The notes below the pieces were generated by a model that saw only the letters and a program-made list of their open reading frames with translations, was not told the origin of the DNA and did not search any database. Shown one piece after another: positions 12,707-23,885 of a stretch of DNA of 64,000 nucleotides. The DNA is taken from NCBI GenBank assembly GCA_964020975.1, contig OZ026620.1, positions 79,616,579-79,680,578 of the forward strand, written 5' to 3'. The translations under genes were made by a program, and so were the position numbers. Position 1 is the first letter of the stretch. Each line of letters starts with the position of its first letter. This stretch comes from Hermodice carunculata (Eukaryota; Annelida; Polychaeta; Eunicida; Amphinomidae).

Positions 12707-13581
12707 GTGATAATGGAGATGCTGTTTATAATTTTATTATCACCAGCATCATCTTCCTCACTCTGTTCAGCAATACCTTCATATGAAATGTTTGTTATGT
12801 TGATTGAAAGTATAGCTCAACCAATAAAAAAAACTGTTACGGTCATCCAGCTATATAATGATGATGACAACACCTCTTCCACTGATTACCGTTCCATTTC
12901 TCCCATTGTTATCCACGTGGAAACACAGTCGCTCCCAACATGCATCTATTTTGCCTGCTTTTTCAAAGGTTATTGAAAAGACAAGTTTCAGCCACTCGTA
13001 TGACTACTTCCAGAGACATATTCTTTTTCAAAATGGTCAATATGGCCGTCGAACAGGATATTCTATGGAATTTGCGGCAATCAAACGTGTACATTAAATT
13101 ATAAAGCAAATGGACAACGAAAAACTTCCGCTCTGCACTTTCCTTCATATGTCCAAAGCTTTTGGCACTTTAAATCACGCTATCTTATCAATAAGTTAAA
13201 ACATTATGGTCTAAGGATATTGCTGTGCCTTTGCTTTGAAACTATTTCCAAAAATAAGCAAAATACGTAGAGTATGAAAATATGGCATCACAAATTCATT
13301 CTATAATGACTGTTGTGCCAAAGGTTCAATTCTAGAACCGTTACTATTTCTAATGTACATTAATCATTTTCATAAAGCTACCAATCTACTCCAATTCTTA
13401 ATGCAAGCTGACTTTTAAACCTTAGCAGCTACATAAAATTCTTTTGACGTGAAAGTAAAGGATTGATATATTGATGAGCCGGTTAATTCTGAATTGCAAC
13501 AGTAACTAATTTGCTAAAATGAATGAATTAGGCCAATCACTTAATGTTCATAAAAGCAAATTTATGATCTTTCACATTATA
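12707..13581 (+). mobile_element. Non-LTR retrotransposon (LINE) reverse transcriptase fragment, 5' segment
   Basis: Translated pieces match the order of a Jockey/CR1-type reverse transcriptase: DYRSISPI, then ILPAFSKVIEK, QYGRRTGYSMEFAAIK, then LHMSKAFGTLNHAIL, GSILEPLLFLMYINHF and finally KSKFMIFH. Frames change and stops occur, so it is dead. The Gly-Phe-Arg and YADD motifs are partly eroded. The reading is broken off at 13,581 by the AACAAG-type element and resumes after 15,306. The clade assignment is an inference. Confidence 0.8.
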
Positions 13582-14231
13582 ACAAGAGGCCCGTGGACCT
13601 AATGCTCTGCTGACACATAATTTGATGACCATCACCAAAAAATCATATCCTGAACACCATTCCCTTCATAGCCTTTAGAAATTAATCAAGGTCATCCATA
13701 CAATATAATATCAATCTTCCACATGATACGCATTTGCGGTACATTTGGTATTATACGCCTTATTCTTTATCAATGTATTGAATTAAATGTCTTTTTCTTG
13801 AGTGCTTTAAAACCTTGAAAAATTGAGTAAGGTCGTACAGTCATTGGGTCCCTGTGATTCAAAAGTAGGTCAGCAAATAGAATTTTATGCACAATATACT
13901 CAAGTGCAATTTTATAGACGCTCAATTCTCTTTGCCATTAATGTCCAAGCCGCACCCTGCTATTATAAAATCACCTCCATCAACTTCATAGGACTGATGA
14001 CCTACGAAAAATAGGTCAAGCTCCTGATATTACATGACATATTAGCATTGGACATTATCTATGTCTAATTCAATGGTTTTTCCAGATATGAGATTTTTAC
14101 TTTTCAAGACATTTTAACTCATAATTTCTGTCAAAGTATATATGGCGCCACTAGCATCACATGCAACCAGGATTTTGACCCACTCCACAATTCCACAAAA
14201 TTTTGTGAAGATAAAAAAAACCAAAACAATG

Positions 14232-14321
<90 letters not shown>

Positions 14322-15306
14322 CGGGACTGGTCTCCCTTTCGACTTCTATATTACATCATAGTGTAGTTGGCACCACCAACATTTAAGTCGACGTAGATTT
14401 TATACACTGTATAAGCCCTAAAAGTTATACGGGCCTATCTTCAAAACTGTATAAGGCACAGCATTCACAAGTTTTTCACATTGTGACCAATATATTCCAA
14501 CTGGCCACTTGGCCCTGACCTTCGGCTCGATTAAAAAGTTTAAAATGTCCACCCCTCTTCCAGCTTTCCATGTATGATCAGTTTGTTTAAATCGGGTAAT
14601 AACTTTTTGAGTTATTGAAGAAGAAAATAGACTTGGAAAAGCGCCAAACGCCAATATCATTGGGTCACGGTGATCCCAAAAGTAGGTCACCAGTAGAGTT
14701 TTAGGTACAATGTACTCAAGTGCAATTTTGATCAGGACGCTCAATCCTCTTTGCCATTTATGTCCAATTAAGATACACCCTGCCATTACAAAATCACCTC
14801 TTTCAACAGGACTCGTGACCTAACAAAAATAGGCCTAAGTCACCTATATTGAATAATGTATTAGCATTGGATAAGATCTACATATCATGCAGATTTGGTA
14901 TGTCTAATTCAATTAATTTTTGAGATGTGGAATTTTATATCTCTCAACACATTCAAGCTCATCATTTCCGTCAAGGTATAGATAGCGCCACTAGTAACAT
15001 GAGCAACTGAGATTTCGAACTCCACAATTCTGCTCATTTTCTTGAGCATCTACTAAACAATAAGGATGCCAGAGTGGTCACAAGATTTTCATATTTTGAC
15101 CCATTTTTACATAATACTGCAGGTGGCGCCACCAATACCGAACGCGACATTGATTTTCATACACTTGGTAAGTCCTGAAAGTTGCATCGGGCCACTAGTA
15201 TCTTGAAAACTGTGGACTACATCGTGCTCACCAAAAAAAGTTTACAGACGCAAGGACAGACATGAATGATCACATAAACTCTGCGACCTGTGATCAGCAG
15301 AGCTAA
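13582..15306 (+). mobile_element. Family-2 inverted-repeat element (AACAAGAGGCCC-type) nested in a LINE
   Basis: It starts AACAAGAGGCCCGTGG and carries GCTCTGCTGA near its 5' end and TCAGCAGAGC at its 3' end, a perfect 10-bp subterminal inverted repeat. Two tandem units of about 820 bp (from about 13,836 and about 14,658; shared text such as CTCAAGTGCAATTTT and CTCTTTGCCATT) make up the core, with a (TAA)n array between them. It is non-coding. It interrupts LINE coding sequence, so it is younger than that LINE. The layout resembles Helentron-associated (HINE/DINE-1) or bivalve 'pearl' type elements; the assignment is not certain. Confidence 0.75.
14232..14320. repeat. (TAA)n microsatellite
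   Basis: About 30 TAA units inside the family-2 element. The poly-Ile reading frame across it is an artefact. Confidence 0.97.
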
Positions 15307-15600
15307 AAACCAGGTTTGGAGTGCCTAGTATTCTCAAAAATTTTGTTCCAGTACAACCTATTGACACGTTCATTTTTTTAAGGATTACGATCGACCAACA
15401 GTTAAATTGAAAAGGAAACATTGACAGCATTTACGCTAAAATATCAGTGTTTCTGGTGATGAAGAACATGTCACTGTTATATATGCTCACGTCATAGCAC
15501 TGCTGCTACATTAATTAAGTTTGCATACCGGTGTATTATTTATATCACTGCCTATAACTTGCCTTTATATATGATATTTTTGTCTTGTTTTGATTTTATT
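15307..15600 (+). mobile_element. LINE reverse transcriptase, 3' segment after the nested element
   Basis: The open reading GVPSILKNFVPVQPID followed by FLRITIDQQLN and HxxIDSI-like KGNIDSIYAKIS matches the segment that follows 'KSKFMIFH' in Jockey/CR1-type polymerases (the FNFLGI.ID..L.WK.HI motif). It therefore continues the LINE cut at 13,581. The 3' end was not located; similarity fades by about 15,600. Confidence 0.65.
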
Positions 15601-15779
15601 TGCCATCTGTTGTTCTATTCAATGTACCGAAATTTGGGTGTCTCTCATGATAGCGACAAAATTTGTCTCAATGAGAGTCTACCCAACCATTTTTATGTAA
15701 CATTTACTGGATTTATATGTTTTGGCTTTGGATGCATTGATCGAACAAACTTATCCCTAGTCCTGTCAAGCTGGCCCTT

Positions 15780-16370
15780 TGGGGGGGGGGGGGACCATCA
15801 CTGCAATATCAATGTCTTCACTCGATCGGTTCTGGAGTTATCACTGTTTAAATGAACAGTAACAGAATCCACCATTACCAAGATAAAAGCCAATGTATGT
15901 CAGTTTTACCTTTCAAGATTAATCAAGGTCAAAATTAACCACACCCAAAGAGACCCAAAGGCAGTTTCTTATTCATGTTTGATAGTAACCATTGGCATGG
16001 GATCCACCATTACCAGTACCGGCGTGTCTGTTTGATATTCCAAGGTCAATTCACCATTACCAAGATATACATCAATATGTCAGTTTGACCTTTCTCAAAG
16101 TCAAAATTAAAAACGCCAAAAGTAAGTGTGACCTTTCAAGACTAATCAAGGTCAAAATTAACAACGCCAAAAAAAGCCCCGAAGGTAGTTTCGTATTAAT
16201 GTTTTATAGTAACCATGGGCCTGGGGTCCAGCAAGTCATTCACGATTGAAATTAAAAAGCGCCGAAAGAAACCCCACATGTACTTTCATATTCATGCAAA
16301 CATGTAATCAAGGTCCTGACACCCACTATTACCAAGACATAAACCAAGAAGTCGGACTTGCTGTTATGCA
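15780..16370. repeat. Poly-G tract and internally repetitive non-coding block
   Basis: After a 13-base G run at 15,781-15,793, phrases such as CCATTACCAAGATA, GACCTTTC and ATCAAGGTCAAAATTAA recur near 15,880-15,935, 16,050-16,110 and 16,125-16,160. It looks like the tandem core of another non-autonomous element. The ends were not found. Confidence 0.5.
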
Positions 16371-16533
16371 AACGGTAACAATACTAACATGTACCTGTCC
16401 TTCGACTGTCTGCATGCAGTACTAATACTGCCAAGTGCATGCTTCGTGGCTCGAGATCCAGGTACATTACCACAATCCGTTTTGCGGTTTCGGAGGTGTA
16501 CGTCGAAAAGAGCAAAATACGCACACAGGAACT

Positions 16534-16735
16534 GTGTTGCCAACCTGCCACACTTACAATCCAGGAGGGGGAAAGTAAAATTGAGGGAGATTGATCAATT
16601 AATATGAAATATAGTAGGGAAATATTGATTAAAGCCACGGAGGTGGCAAAAAAATGCCAAAAATCTACAGTTTTCAAGAATCTTGAGCATAAAATTCCGG
16701 GAGTCTCCCGGCTAATCCGGCAGTGTTGGCAACAC
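16534..16735. mobile_element. Short MITE-like element
   Basis: About 202 bp bounded by inverted ends: GTGTTGCCAACCTGCC at the left and CCGGCAGTGTTGGCAACAC at the right, of which the outer 11 bp pair perfectly. The open frames on both strands are short and meaningless. A target-site duplication is not evident. The superfamily is unknown. Confidence 0.5.
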
Positions 16736-17018
16736 CGCAGGGAGACTGCGACAGTCCTGTGCTCAGATAACTTTACATGTAAAGACTGCAATGGTCCAGT
16801 GAACTTTAGAGTTTCACCCATCATCACTGTTGATAACATGTACATATCCCCTTACCGATTTTTACCTAATTTTGATAATTTGTCAAAAATGAGAAAGCAG
16901 CATCACAATACAGTGACCAAATTTAGTGGAAATAGAGTCCATGTACATTCCCAATAAATTTGTAAAGGATCCAACTTACGGTTTGGGAAAAAAGTCAAGC
17001 AAAGTGAAAATGCACAAA

Positions 17019-17135
17019 CAAAAAAAACAAAACAAAAAAAAAAAAAAACAAACAAACAAACAAAAAAAACAAACAAAACAAAAAACAAAACAAAACAAAA
17101 AAAAAAAAAGCAAAAAACAAAAACAAAAATTAAAA
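17019..17135. repeat. A-rich / (AAAC)n low-complexity tract
   Basis: Almost entirely A with scattered C and G. The Lys/Asn/Gln- or Phe-rich reading frames over it are artefacts. Confidence 0.95.
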
Positions 17136-17149
17136 AGCGGAGAAACCAC

Positions 17150-17497
17150 CGCCTAGCTGCTGAACCAATTATCGTCCAGAGGTCCCCAGAAGTATCTCTA
17201 TGCAATTACAAAGCAGTTGGTTCGGCGGTTTCGGAGATGATTTTTTAAAAAGATTTTACTGATAAATGAACAAGAAAAGTCGTTAGAATATCAAAATACC
17301 TGGAGCCTGACCATTTGAAAAAATTAGTAGAGACTTACACAAGGCACATCATCACAAAGTTTGAAGTGAATGTGGTTGACGGTTTGGGGGAAGAGGTCGA
17401 AAATGGGGATTTCCATTGCAATCGCCATTGACTTGTTTAAGAAAAGCTGTCGAAAATGACATAAAACACAGAGAACAAATTAACAAGTCAGCTCAGG
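17150..17497 (+). mobile_element. Family-1 element, 5'-truncated
   Basis: The sequence GCGGTTTCGGAGA(T)GA, the 'GACCATTTGAA' block and the end AACAAGTCAGCTCAGG match the 3' third of the elements at 51,291 and 56,760. The 5' part is absent; the A-rich tract just upstream may mark the break. Confidence 0.65.
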
Positions 17498-17580
17498 CAA
17501 AACCACCCGGCTGTTCGTGTACAACTAGCACATATAGGGAGAGTTATTCAAATTCTGGGTAGCTACAATGTGTAACCATG

Positions 17581-17593
17581 GGTAGTAGTAGTA

Positions 17594-17685
<92 letters not shown>
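17581..17685. repeat. (TAG)n/(TAA)n microsatellite
   Basis: Five TAG units pass into about 30 TAA units. The poly-Leu frame on the minus strand is an artefact. Confidence 0.96.
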
Positions 17686-18009
17686 TTTCTTAAAACCCCC
17701 GAGGTTCGGGGAAAATGACAATACACAGAAATCAGTTCACAGTACATGAATACAAATAATTAACCCATATGCAATTAAATTATATAATTAAACACACAAT
17801 TTACAAGAAACCGAATTAAACAGTGAAGCAAATAATATTCAGTACAGGTAAGAATCCACAAACTAAAAAGAAATAACTAACGACTGCTGAGCACTAGTCT
17901 CTGGTGACTGTAGCCACTGCAGCTGGGTCTGGCGGCCAGAGGTGGACACGGCACGGAGAGACCGTAGTCGCTCCGTGCAGTGGACAGCACCGGCAGCCAG
18001 AGCCAGGGT

Positions 18010-18250
18010 AATAGAAGTGAAGATCAAGATCTGGAAAGTCCTGATATTGAGCTGATATGGGCAGAGATCAAATTACACGACAATTCAGTTCTGTTAGTAG
18101 TTATTTACAGGCCTCCCGACTTGCTGATGTCATTTTAGGACAACCAACAAGCTAACCTCGCCTCGATTATGTCAAAACCAGGTTTTTAATTAATAACATC
18201 ATTATAACTGGCGTTCTGAACGCTGATTTTTCTACAATCTCAAATCACTT
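18010..18250 (+). mobile_element. LINE endonuclease fragment
   Basis: Frames read PDIELIWAEIKLHDNSVLLV, then IYRPPD and, after a break, IIITGVLNADFSTIS. These match the APE-type endonuclease of LINEs: the E.(F/W)..I......+..YRPP block and the GDFNADF block. It is the 5' remnant of the LINE that resumes near 19,235, with hAT-derived DNA in between. The upstream 17,930-18,000 is GC-rich, with a hairpin GCACGGAG/CTCCGTGC. Confidence 0.6.
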
Positions 18251-18254
18251 ATAT

Positions 18255-18767
18255 GTGTACAAAGACGACAACAAAGTGGCCGAAATGTTCAAAGAAGGCA
18301 TGAAAAAAAAAAGCGCTGAAGAACATTTTGATGAAGATGGGCCTACTGTTCAAATGTTTATCCAAGTGGCGTGTGTTGCCAACCCAAGATTCAAAGATTT
18401 GCCATTTTTGAACGGGCAGGCACGACGAGAGGTGTACGAGCTGGTCATTGATATGATGGAATCCACTCAAGAATCTGACACTTTAAAAAGTGATCAACCT
18501 GCCAAAAATGCCGATTGGATATTGACTCCAGTGCGCGGTGTGATTTGTTTGGCCCAGCAGTTCTCAATGCGCCTGTTAAAACACCCAAAAACTGTGACCA
18601 AACAACAAGAATTTGACAAGTACATCGGGCAGGAAACTCCTGAGCTGAAATCAAATCCATTGTCATGGTGGGCATTTATGGGTGATACTTACAAGACACT
18701 AAGGGTGTTAGCTGGGGAATTTCTGGGTAGTGCCTGCAACCTGTGTCCTGCTACAGCGTGTTCTTAG
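18255..18767 (+). mobile_element. hAT-superfamily transposase C-terminal fragment (ZBED-like)
   Basis: A 170-codon open frame. Its end, KYIGQETPELKSNPLSWWAF followed by a Leu-Ala core and a 'CNLCPATACS' tail, corresponds to the hATC dimerisation region of ZBED/hAT transposases, where an acidic stretch, NPL.WW and an LA..YL..PATS-type end are conserved. The usual end SxERxFS is missing. The N-terminal BED finger and catalytic part are absent, so it is a fragment. It lies between LINE pieces. A GTTCCGGTATCCGA-type sequence near 19,172 may be part of the old element's 3' region. Confidence 0.6.
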
Positions 18768-19234
18768 CATGTGGGAACATAATAACAACAAAGCGCAGCT
18801 CTCTGAGTGCAGAAACAGCAGAAATGCTAGTTTTCCTCAATCTAAATAAAAGTTTCAAGAGCTAGAAGTACAGCAAAAAATTACATTATTCCTACAGACA
18901 GGTATTTTGTGTAAATAAGAAAGTTAATGCTACATGACCTTTTATAGTGTTCGACCAGCTTCAAGGGATGTATACGTGCATATTATGTTCTTTATGTTTT
19001 TCTCCCTTTTTTTCTCTCAGGAATAGGCAACATGTTGGATAGTGGCTTTCTTATACTCGACCTGAATGAAGCAAGTTACAATATGTTTCCGTGTTTCATG
19101 TCAGTGAGGGTTTTTGCCGCGGATACTGGGGTACCCATGCAGGTCCCGGGTATTAAACATAATTTATTTGCCGGTTCCGGTATCCGACTTTTTCCCCTAA
19201 GTCAATGCACTAATTTGGATAATATCTTTTAATC

Positions 19235-20580
19235 AATGATATACATGAATGTTGTGTCTCATGGACTGACGGCTTTCTACAAGCCACTTAAGCATGTTGT
19301 CCAAACAAGGAAGTTGCCATTCTACCTGATGACCTACCTTGGTATGATTCGTCTCTCCGTTGTGAAAAATGCAAGGTCATAACCACATACCATCAGCTGA
19401 GGACAGTAACAATGGTCCGCTTAGTGCAGAGTTGTGGTCTACATATGATCAGCTTCGCAACTAGTACCTGGTGCATCTCCGTTTAGCAGAAGAGTATCTG
19501 AGTACCAAATTAAGCAACTCTTTCAAAACTTCCGAAAGGAAGAATAAGGCATAGTGGAAGACAGAAAAGTATCTTTTGACTTAAATCATCTTCACACAAT
19601 ACCCTCATTGGTATGCGATGGAAAACATGTATCTGACAATGCATCCAAAGTGGAGCAATTTAACAATTATTTCAGTGGCTCAATATGCTATACCCCCTGA
19701 CCATCCCCTCGATATTTTAAGCAATTTGAGCATTGTTGAACGTGAAGTACTTGATATTCTAAAAAGTCCTGACACATTTTTAAACAACTGGTCCTGATAG
19801 TATAAGCAATCAACTTCTGAAAGAAGTTGCTCCTCAAATTTGCAAACCTCTTATTAAATTATTCAACTTATCACTTTATCAAAATCAGTTCCAATCTATC
19901 TGGAAAGAGACCCATGTTACACCCCTGTATAAAAGGGGCGATGCCAAACTGTGTAACAATTATCAGCCTTTACCTCTCTTAAGCTGTACAGGGAAAGTAT
20001 TGGAAAGAGATGCATGTATTCAACTTTTTTTTATGACAATATGGTTATCTCTGCCAATCAATCTGGCTTTATTCCGAGAGACTCCTCAGGCAACTAGCTT
20101 CTGTCTCTGTATCACGAATTATGCAAACCCATTGATGAAGAAAAATGAAATAAGAATTGTACTGAATAGTCTTTGTTTACATAAGCAAGGCCTTTGATGA
20201 AGTTTAGCACAAAGGTTTCCAGCACAAATTAGAAAAAATCTCTAATGTTAAGAGTATTTCGATAAAACACTTTCGATGTGAAGCAACAAACTTAGTGTAT
20301 TAGTCATATTGGTTATCTCATCATAGCCCTCTATCTACTTTGTTTAGTGGGGTCTGCCCTATACACCCCTCGTCAAGTCCCTCTGGGCGAGACGAGAGGA
20401 ACATGACTGGATGTTTTGTGACGTTTGTACTGTGCTTTTGCCTTTTCTCCACAAGAAGGATTTGTATAGGGCTTTGCCTTTCTTCCTTAATGTTTTCTTT
20501 GAATAAAGTATGTTTAAACCAATATAATTGAACAAATGAATAAATGACAATTCATAGAACTTACAACGCAAGGTAAATTC
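19235..20580 (+). mobile_element. LINE reverse transcriptase and 3' UTR
   Basis: In shifting frames one reads DDLPWYDSSLRCEK, then GPDSISNQLLKEVAPQICKP, LFNLSLYQNQF, WKETHVTPLYKRGDA, and CNNYQPLPLLSCTGKVLER. This is the fingers/palm start of a Jockey/CR1-like polymerase. After about 20,230 it jumps to the 3' UTR: 20,237-20,580 matches 44,990-45,375 closely, including GTCTGCCCTATACACCCCTC. The middle of the polymerase is deleted. Several frame changes and stops show it is dead. Confidence 0.8.
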
Positions 20581-22368
20581 ATGTCATGAAATGCTAAACA
20601 GTGCACCCACAAAAAGCCAACACCAATGACACGTTTTCAACTGCATGTAAAACTTATACAGTTAGACTAGACTCTTGACATTTTAGGAAATCAGTTATCA
20701 GCATGTTGATCGCTATAAACGCACGCTGATTGGACTCTGATAAGGAGTAGTAAAATCATAAATGGTGATTTTTAATGACGATTATAATAGCTACTGGGTT
20801 TCTGACTGATAATCTGTTTGCATATACCCTGTGAACATGCACATTTAACCTTAGAAATGTTAAGATGCAGTTTGTGTGATGAATTTGTCAATGACGTACC
20901 TGTAAGGTCATAAAAATGTACAAGAAAAGTGTTCTACCTGGTGAAAAAAAATTACACAAACCAACCTGTTCTGCAATGCCGTTAGTTTTGTTCACTTTTG
21001 GAGAGATGTAGTACTTGTTTAATCACCCTAACTGATCTGCAATGCCGTCAGTCTTTTTACTTGTTGACAGATGCTGCACCTGTCCAATCACAAGGACTTC
21101 TGACCAACAGTGAAACAGTTTTATGTAGGAACATTAATCACACAATGTATGACATAGTTGCAGAGAACAAAGGATTTGTTGAATAGAAAAGTGAGTTAAG
21201 CAGTCTTTGCCTTGATCTTGTACCATGTGACACTTATCTGCATATCATAACCAGAGTCTCCAAATTTCTAAACAAAATTTGAACCATTTTTCATAGAAAG
21301 CTGCTGGAAATTCAAAATAAATCAAGGAGCAGCATCTTATACATGTATCAACAATATGCTTTTGTTTCCAATGAAAATCACGCATAAAAATCGTTAATGG
21401 ATTAGCCTTAAATGAGCACTGAGTGCATGGCATGTTTCTTTAGAAAATAACTTTTTCCATTTCAAGTTTAACTGTGCGCATCTTGTCCAACTGGTCCTCT
21501 GCAGGCCATATTCGATTGGTGTGTCATAGTGATATGCATAAGTGCCAAGTCTGTCAGTCATTCTTCTCCCATTTTACAGCGTATGTAATTCTGGAGCCTC
21601 CTAAGAATGCCTGCATTGCCCTCGCACTCGCATGAAGTGACTGGTATGGTGGACACAATTTTCAAAAGGGTGCAAATATTTGGGAATGTTGTCTCACCAC
21701 ATCCTTTGATGACTGCAACCTTTCAGTAAAATCAGAGTTTTGCAGATTTAAGATATATATATACTTACACTGTATTCTACATAAATCCATTTTAGTATCT
21801 GCACACGAATTTAACTGCATGTTTTGCAAAATTCTTTTTATACATGTTTTTTTTCCATTGTCTTGATAATACAGGGATAAAAGTGACTATCGTTTGAGGA
21901 AAAGAAACCCTGAAGCCATACTCCCACCCCTTCATTTTTGTACGAAATTAAGGCTTTTCGGGCGAAAAGAATATCACTTTTCTTCTTTGACCTCTGAGAA
22001 AAAAAACTTAATTCCTGAAAAAAGAAGAGTTTCACCCCTGCTATACATACCAAAAGTGCAAATAATTTACAGGTAGAGAACCTATTGCTCAAAGTGTTGT
22101 TATAAGCACGGACGATTCACATGTATTTGTTTGCATTCAATTAAAATGACAGACATATATAATTGAGGCTAGATTTGTTTGTTTATGTATTTGTTTTGTG
22201 TGTTTTCTATTTCTTTTTATCTGGTGAGGGGGGCCTGGTACTGTACGTTGTTCGAAATCAGGGACATGAGTAGTAATCAGAGGATCATTTAATTCTTAGT
22301 GTTTCAAGACATCACGGGCTGCAAAGGAATATTCAATTGTTACAAAATATAAAACAAATGACTATACA
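20581..22368. other. Stretch without recognised features
   Basis: Two related segments near 20,958-20,995 and 21,016-21,060 share CTGCAATGCCGT(T/C)AGT, suggesting a small local duplication. No exon, RNA gene or element ends were recognised. Confidence 0.4.
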
Positions 22369-22760
22369 GAAATGCCCTAATCTCTCCTATAAGTATGACA
22401 GGTAATCTTTGAGGGCAAAACGTACAGAAACAACCTTGTAATTAAAATAGGTATGTAAGGTCACCCTCATTGGGCAAAACATGTAGAAACGATCTTATTA
22501 TTAACATACGTAAAATCTCATCGTCGTGAGGAAAAGCATCCATAAACAGCCAATTTATCAACGTCTGAGAAGTCAGCGTCGAAGGGGGAAAAAAAGGAAA
22601 CTACCCCATGAACACAGGTATGAAACGTCATCGTGGCCAAAATCACAGAAACAACGCTATTATTAACATCAGTATCAAAGGTCGTCATTGTGGATAAACA
22701 CAGTAACGACCCAATTGCCATAAACGTTCCTAATATTACCAACAGAAGGTGCACACGGAC
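22369..22760. repeat. Degenerate ~57-bp minisatellite
   Basis: About six to seven units, each opening GAAA(C/T)-(A/G)-(C/A)C and containing AT(C/G)(A/G)GTAT(G/C)-like and (G/A)TCATC(G/A)T(C/G)G-like parts before a GCAAAA or CAAAAT segment, spaced about 57 bp apart. Units have drifted to perhaps 60-70 percent identity, so it is old. Confidence 0.55.
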
Positions 22761-22939
22761 GTTTGTATGTTTAAGCTTGTGATATCCAATACTTGCCACA
22801 AGGGACTCCTTGCTGAACTTGCCAGGTACCCAATTTCAATTACAATTAAAACTGTCACATTGGTAAAGTTTTAAATAGTGAAATTACTAAATGGTCATGT
22901 AAAACGAGCCTTGAGTGAATCATTTGCATCAAGAATCCA

Positions 22940-23135
22940 GAGGGCAAGCTGCTTCGCCTAGTACAATACATGAAACAATTTTAGGATTTGGGAATATTTG
23001 GCTTAAAGCTACAATCAGCGATTATTCGAAAGGGCAAGCTGCTCTGGCCTCTACAGTGAGAAAGTATTTCAGAATGCAACGGATCTGAAAATATTTGACT
23101 TAAAGTTGCATTACGTGGTCATTTGACAACTTTGG
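22940..23135. repeat. Tandem pair of ~95-bp units
   Basis: Two direct units both begin AGGGCAAGCTGCT and both contain a GGGAATATTTGGCTTAAAG-like segment (AAAATATTTGACTTAAAG in the second) followed by a CATT/GATTATT block. It is non-coding. Confidence 0.6.
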
Positions 23136-23885
23136 TCACAATTCCACATATAGATAGCATGGATTGTCATTCCCTACCTGTACAATTCAACGGATGATAG
23201 GGTCAGTATATTTAAGGGAATTTAGTCCTTTTTTCCCTGGCAGAAATTTCGATGTACCTAGATGTATTTGGGAGATTCAAATAGTGTAAAGTCTGGCAAA
23301 ATTGACAGTTGGTAGGAGGAACATAAATATAGTTTCGGCAGCCCAACACATCACAGGTTATCCTGGCAAGATCAACTTGGTAACTAGAAGGGGCGTGGAG
23401 GCATTTAAAGGGCACCTGTATGGAATCCGAATGAGGCATTTTAATGACAGAAATAGTACACAGATGGAATTTACAATGGAACATTTGAAAAGGCATAAAA
23501 ATATTGTTTGGGACTCCACCGATTAGGGTTTTGGTGGGGGTCTCTTTGAAAACAGGTCCCATTGGACTAGGTAACATCAGCTTATCGATGAAAGCATCCC
23601 GGTAAATGACCCCAGGCCGACATAGATAATAAATAACTGGCACCAAATACATGTTATGGGACATTCTTTATCAGCCAAGATTTGGTTTAAACATATTTTA
23701 TTCCATAAATTGCACAAAAGATCGAAAAAATAATGAAATAAGCAATTGGGATAGAGGGCAGTGCCCTATTTCAGTCTCTTTTGCAGGAAAATGAGAAAGT
23801 GCACCAGACATAGTAAATACACTAAAACAAGAAAAGACATAGCCATGAAAAAGAAACTGGGGCTTTTAAAGTAAGATTGCTTCAA
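23136..23885. other. Stretch without recognised features
   Basis: Overlapping open frames exist on both strands (23,212-23,664 minus, 23,302-23,526 plus). I recognise no domain in either and see no splice context, so neither is called. Confidence 0.35.

Noticed and set aside
14142-14366. Poly-isoleucine open frame
   Set aside because: It is a translation of the (TAA)n array inside the family-2 element.
16384-16845. 153-codon minus-strand open frame
   Set aside because: It runs across the short MITE and its flanks; composition and context do not support a protein.
17544-17747. Poly-leucine open frame on the minus strand
   Set aside because: It is a translation of a (TAA)n array.
18255-18767. 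Reading the 170-codon frame as a host ZBED gene
   Set aside because: Only the hATC-like end is present, its key C-terminal motif is missing, and it is embedded in LINE sequence, so it is called a transposon fragment.
23212-23664. 150-codon minus-strand open frame
   Set aside because: No recognisable domain, an overlapping frame on the other strand, and no splice signals; it could be chance.
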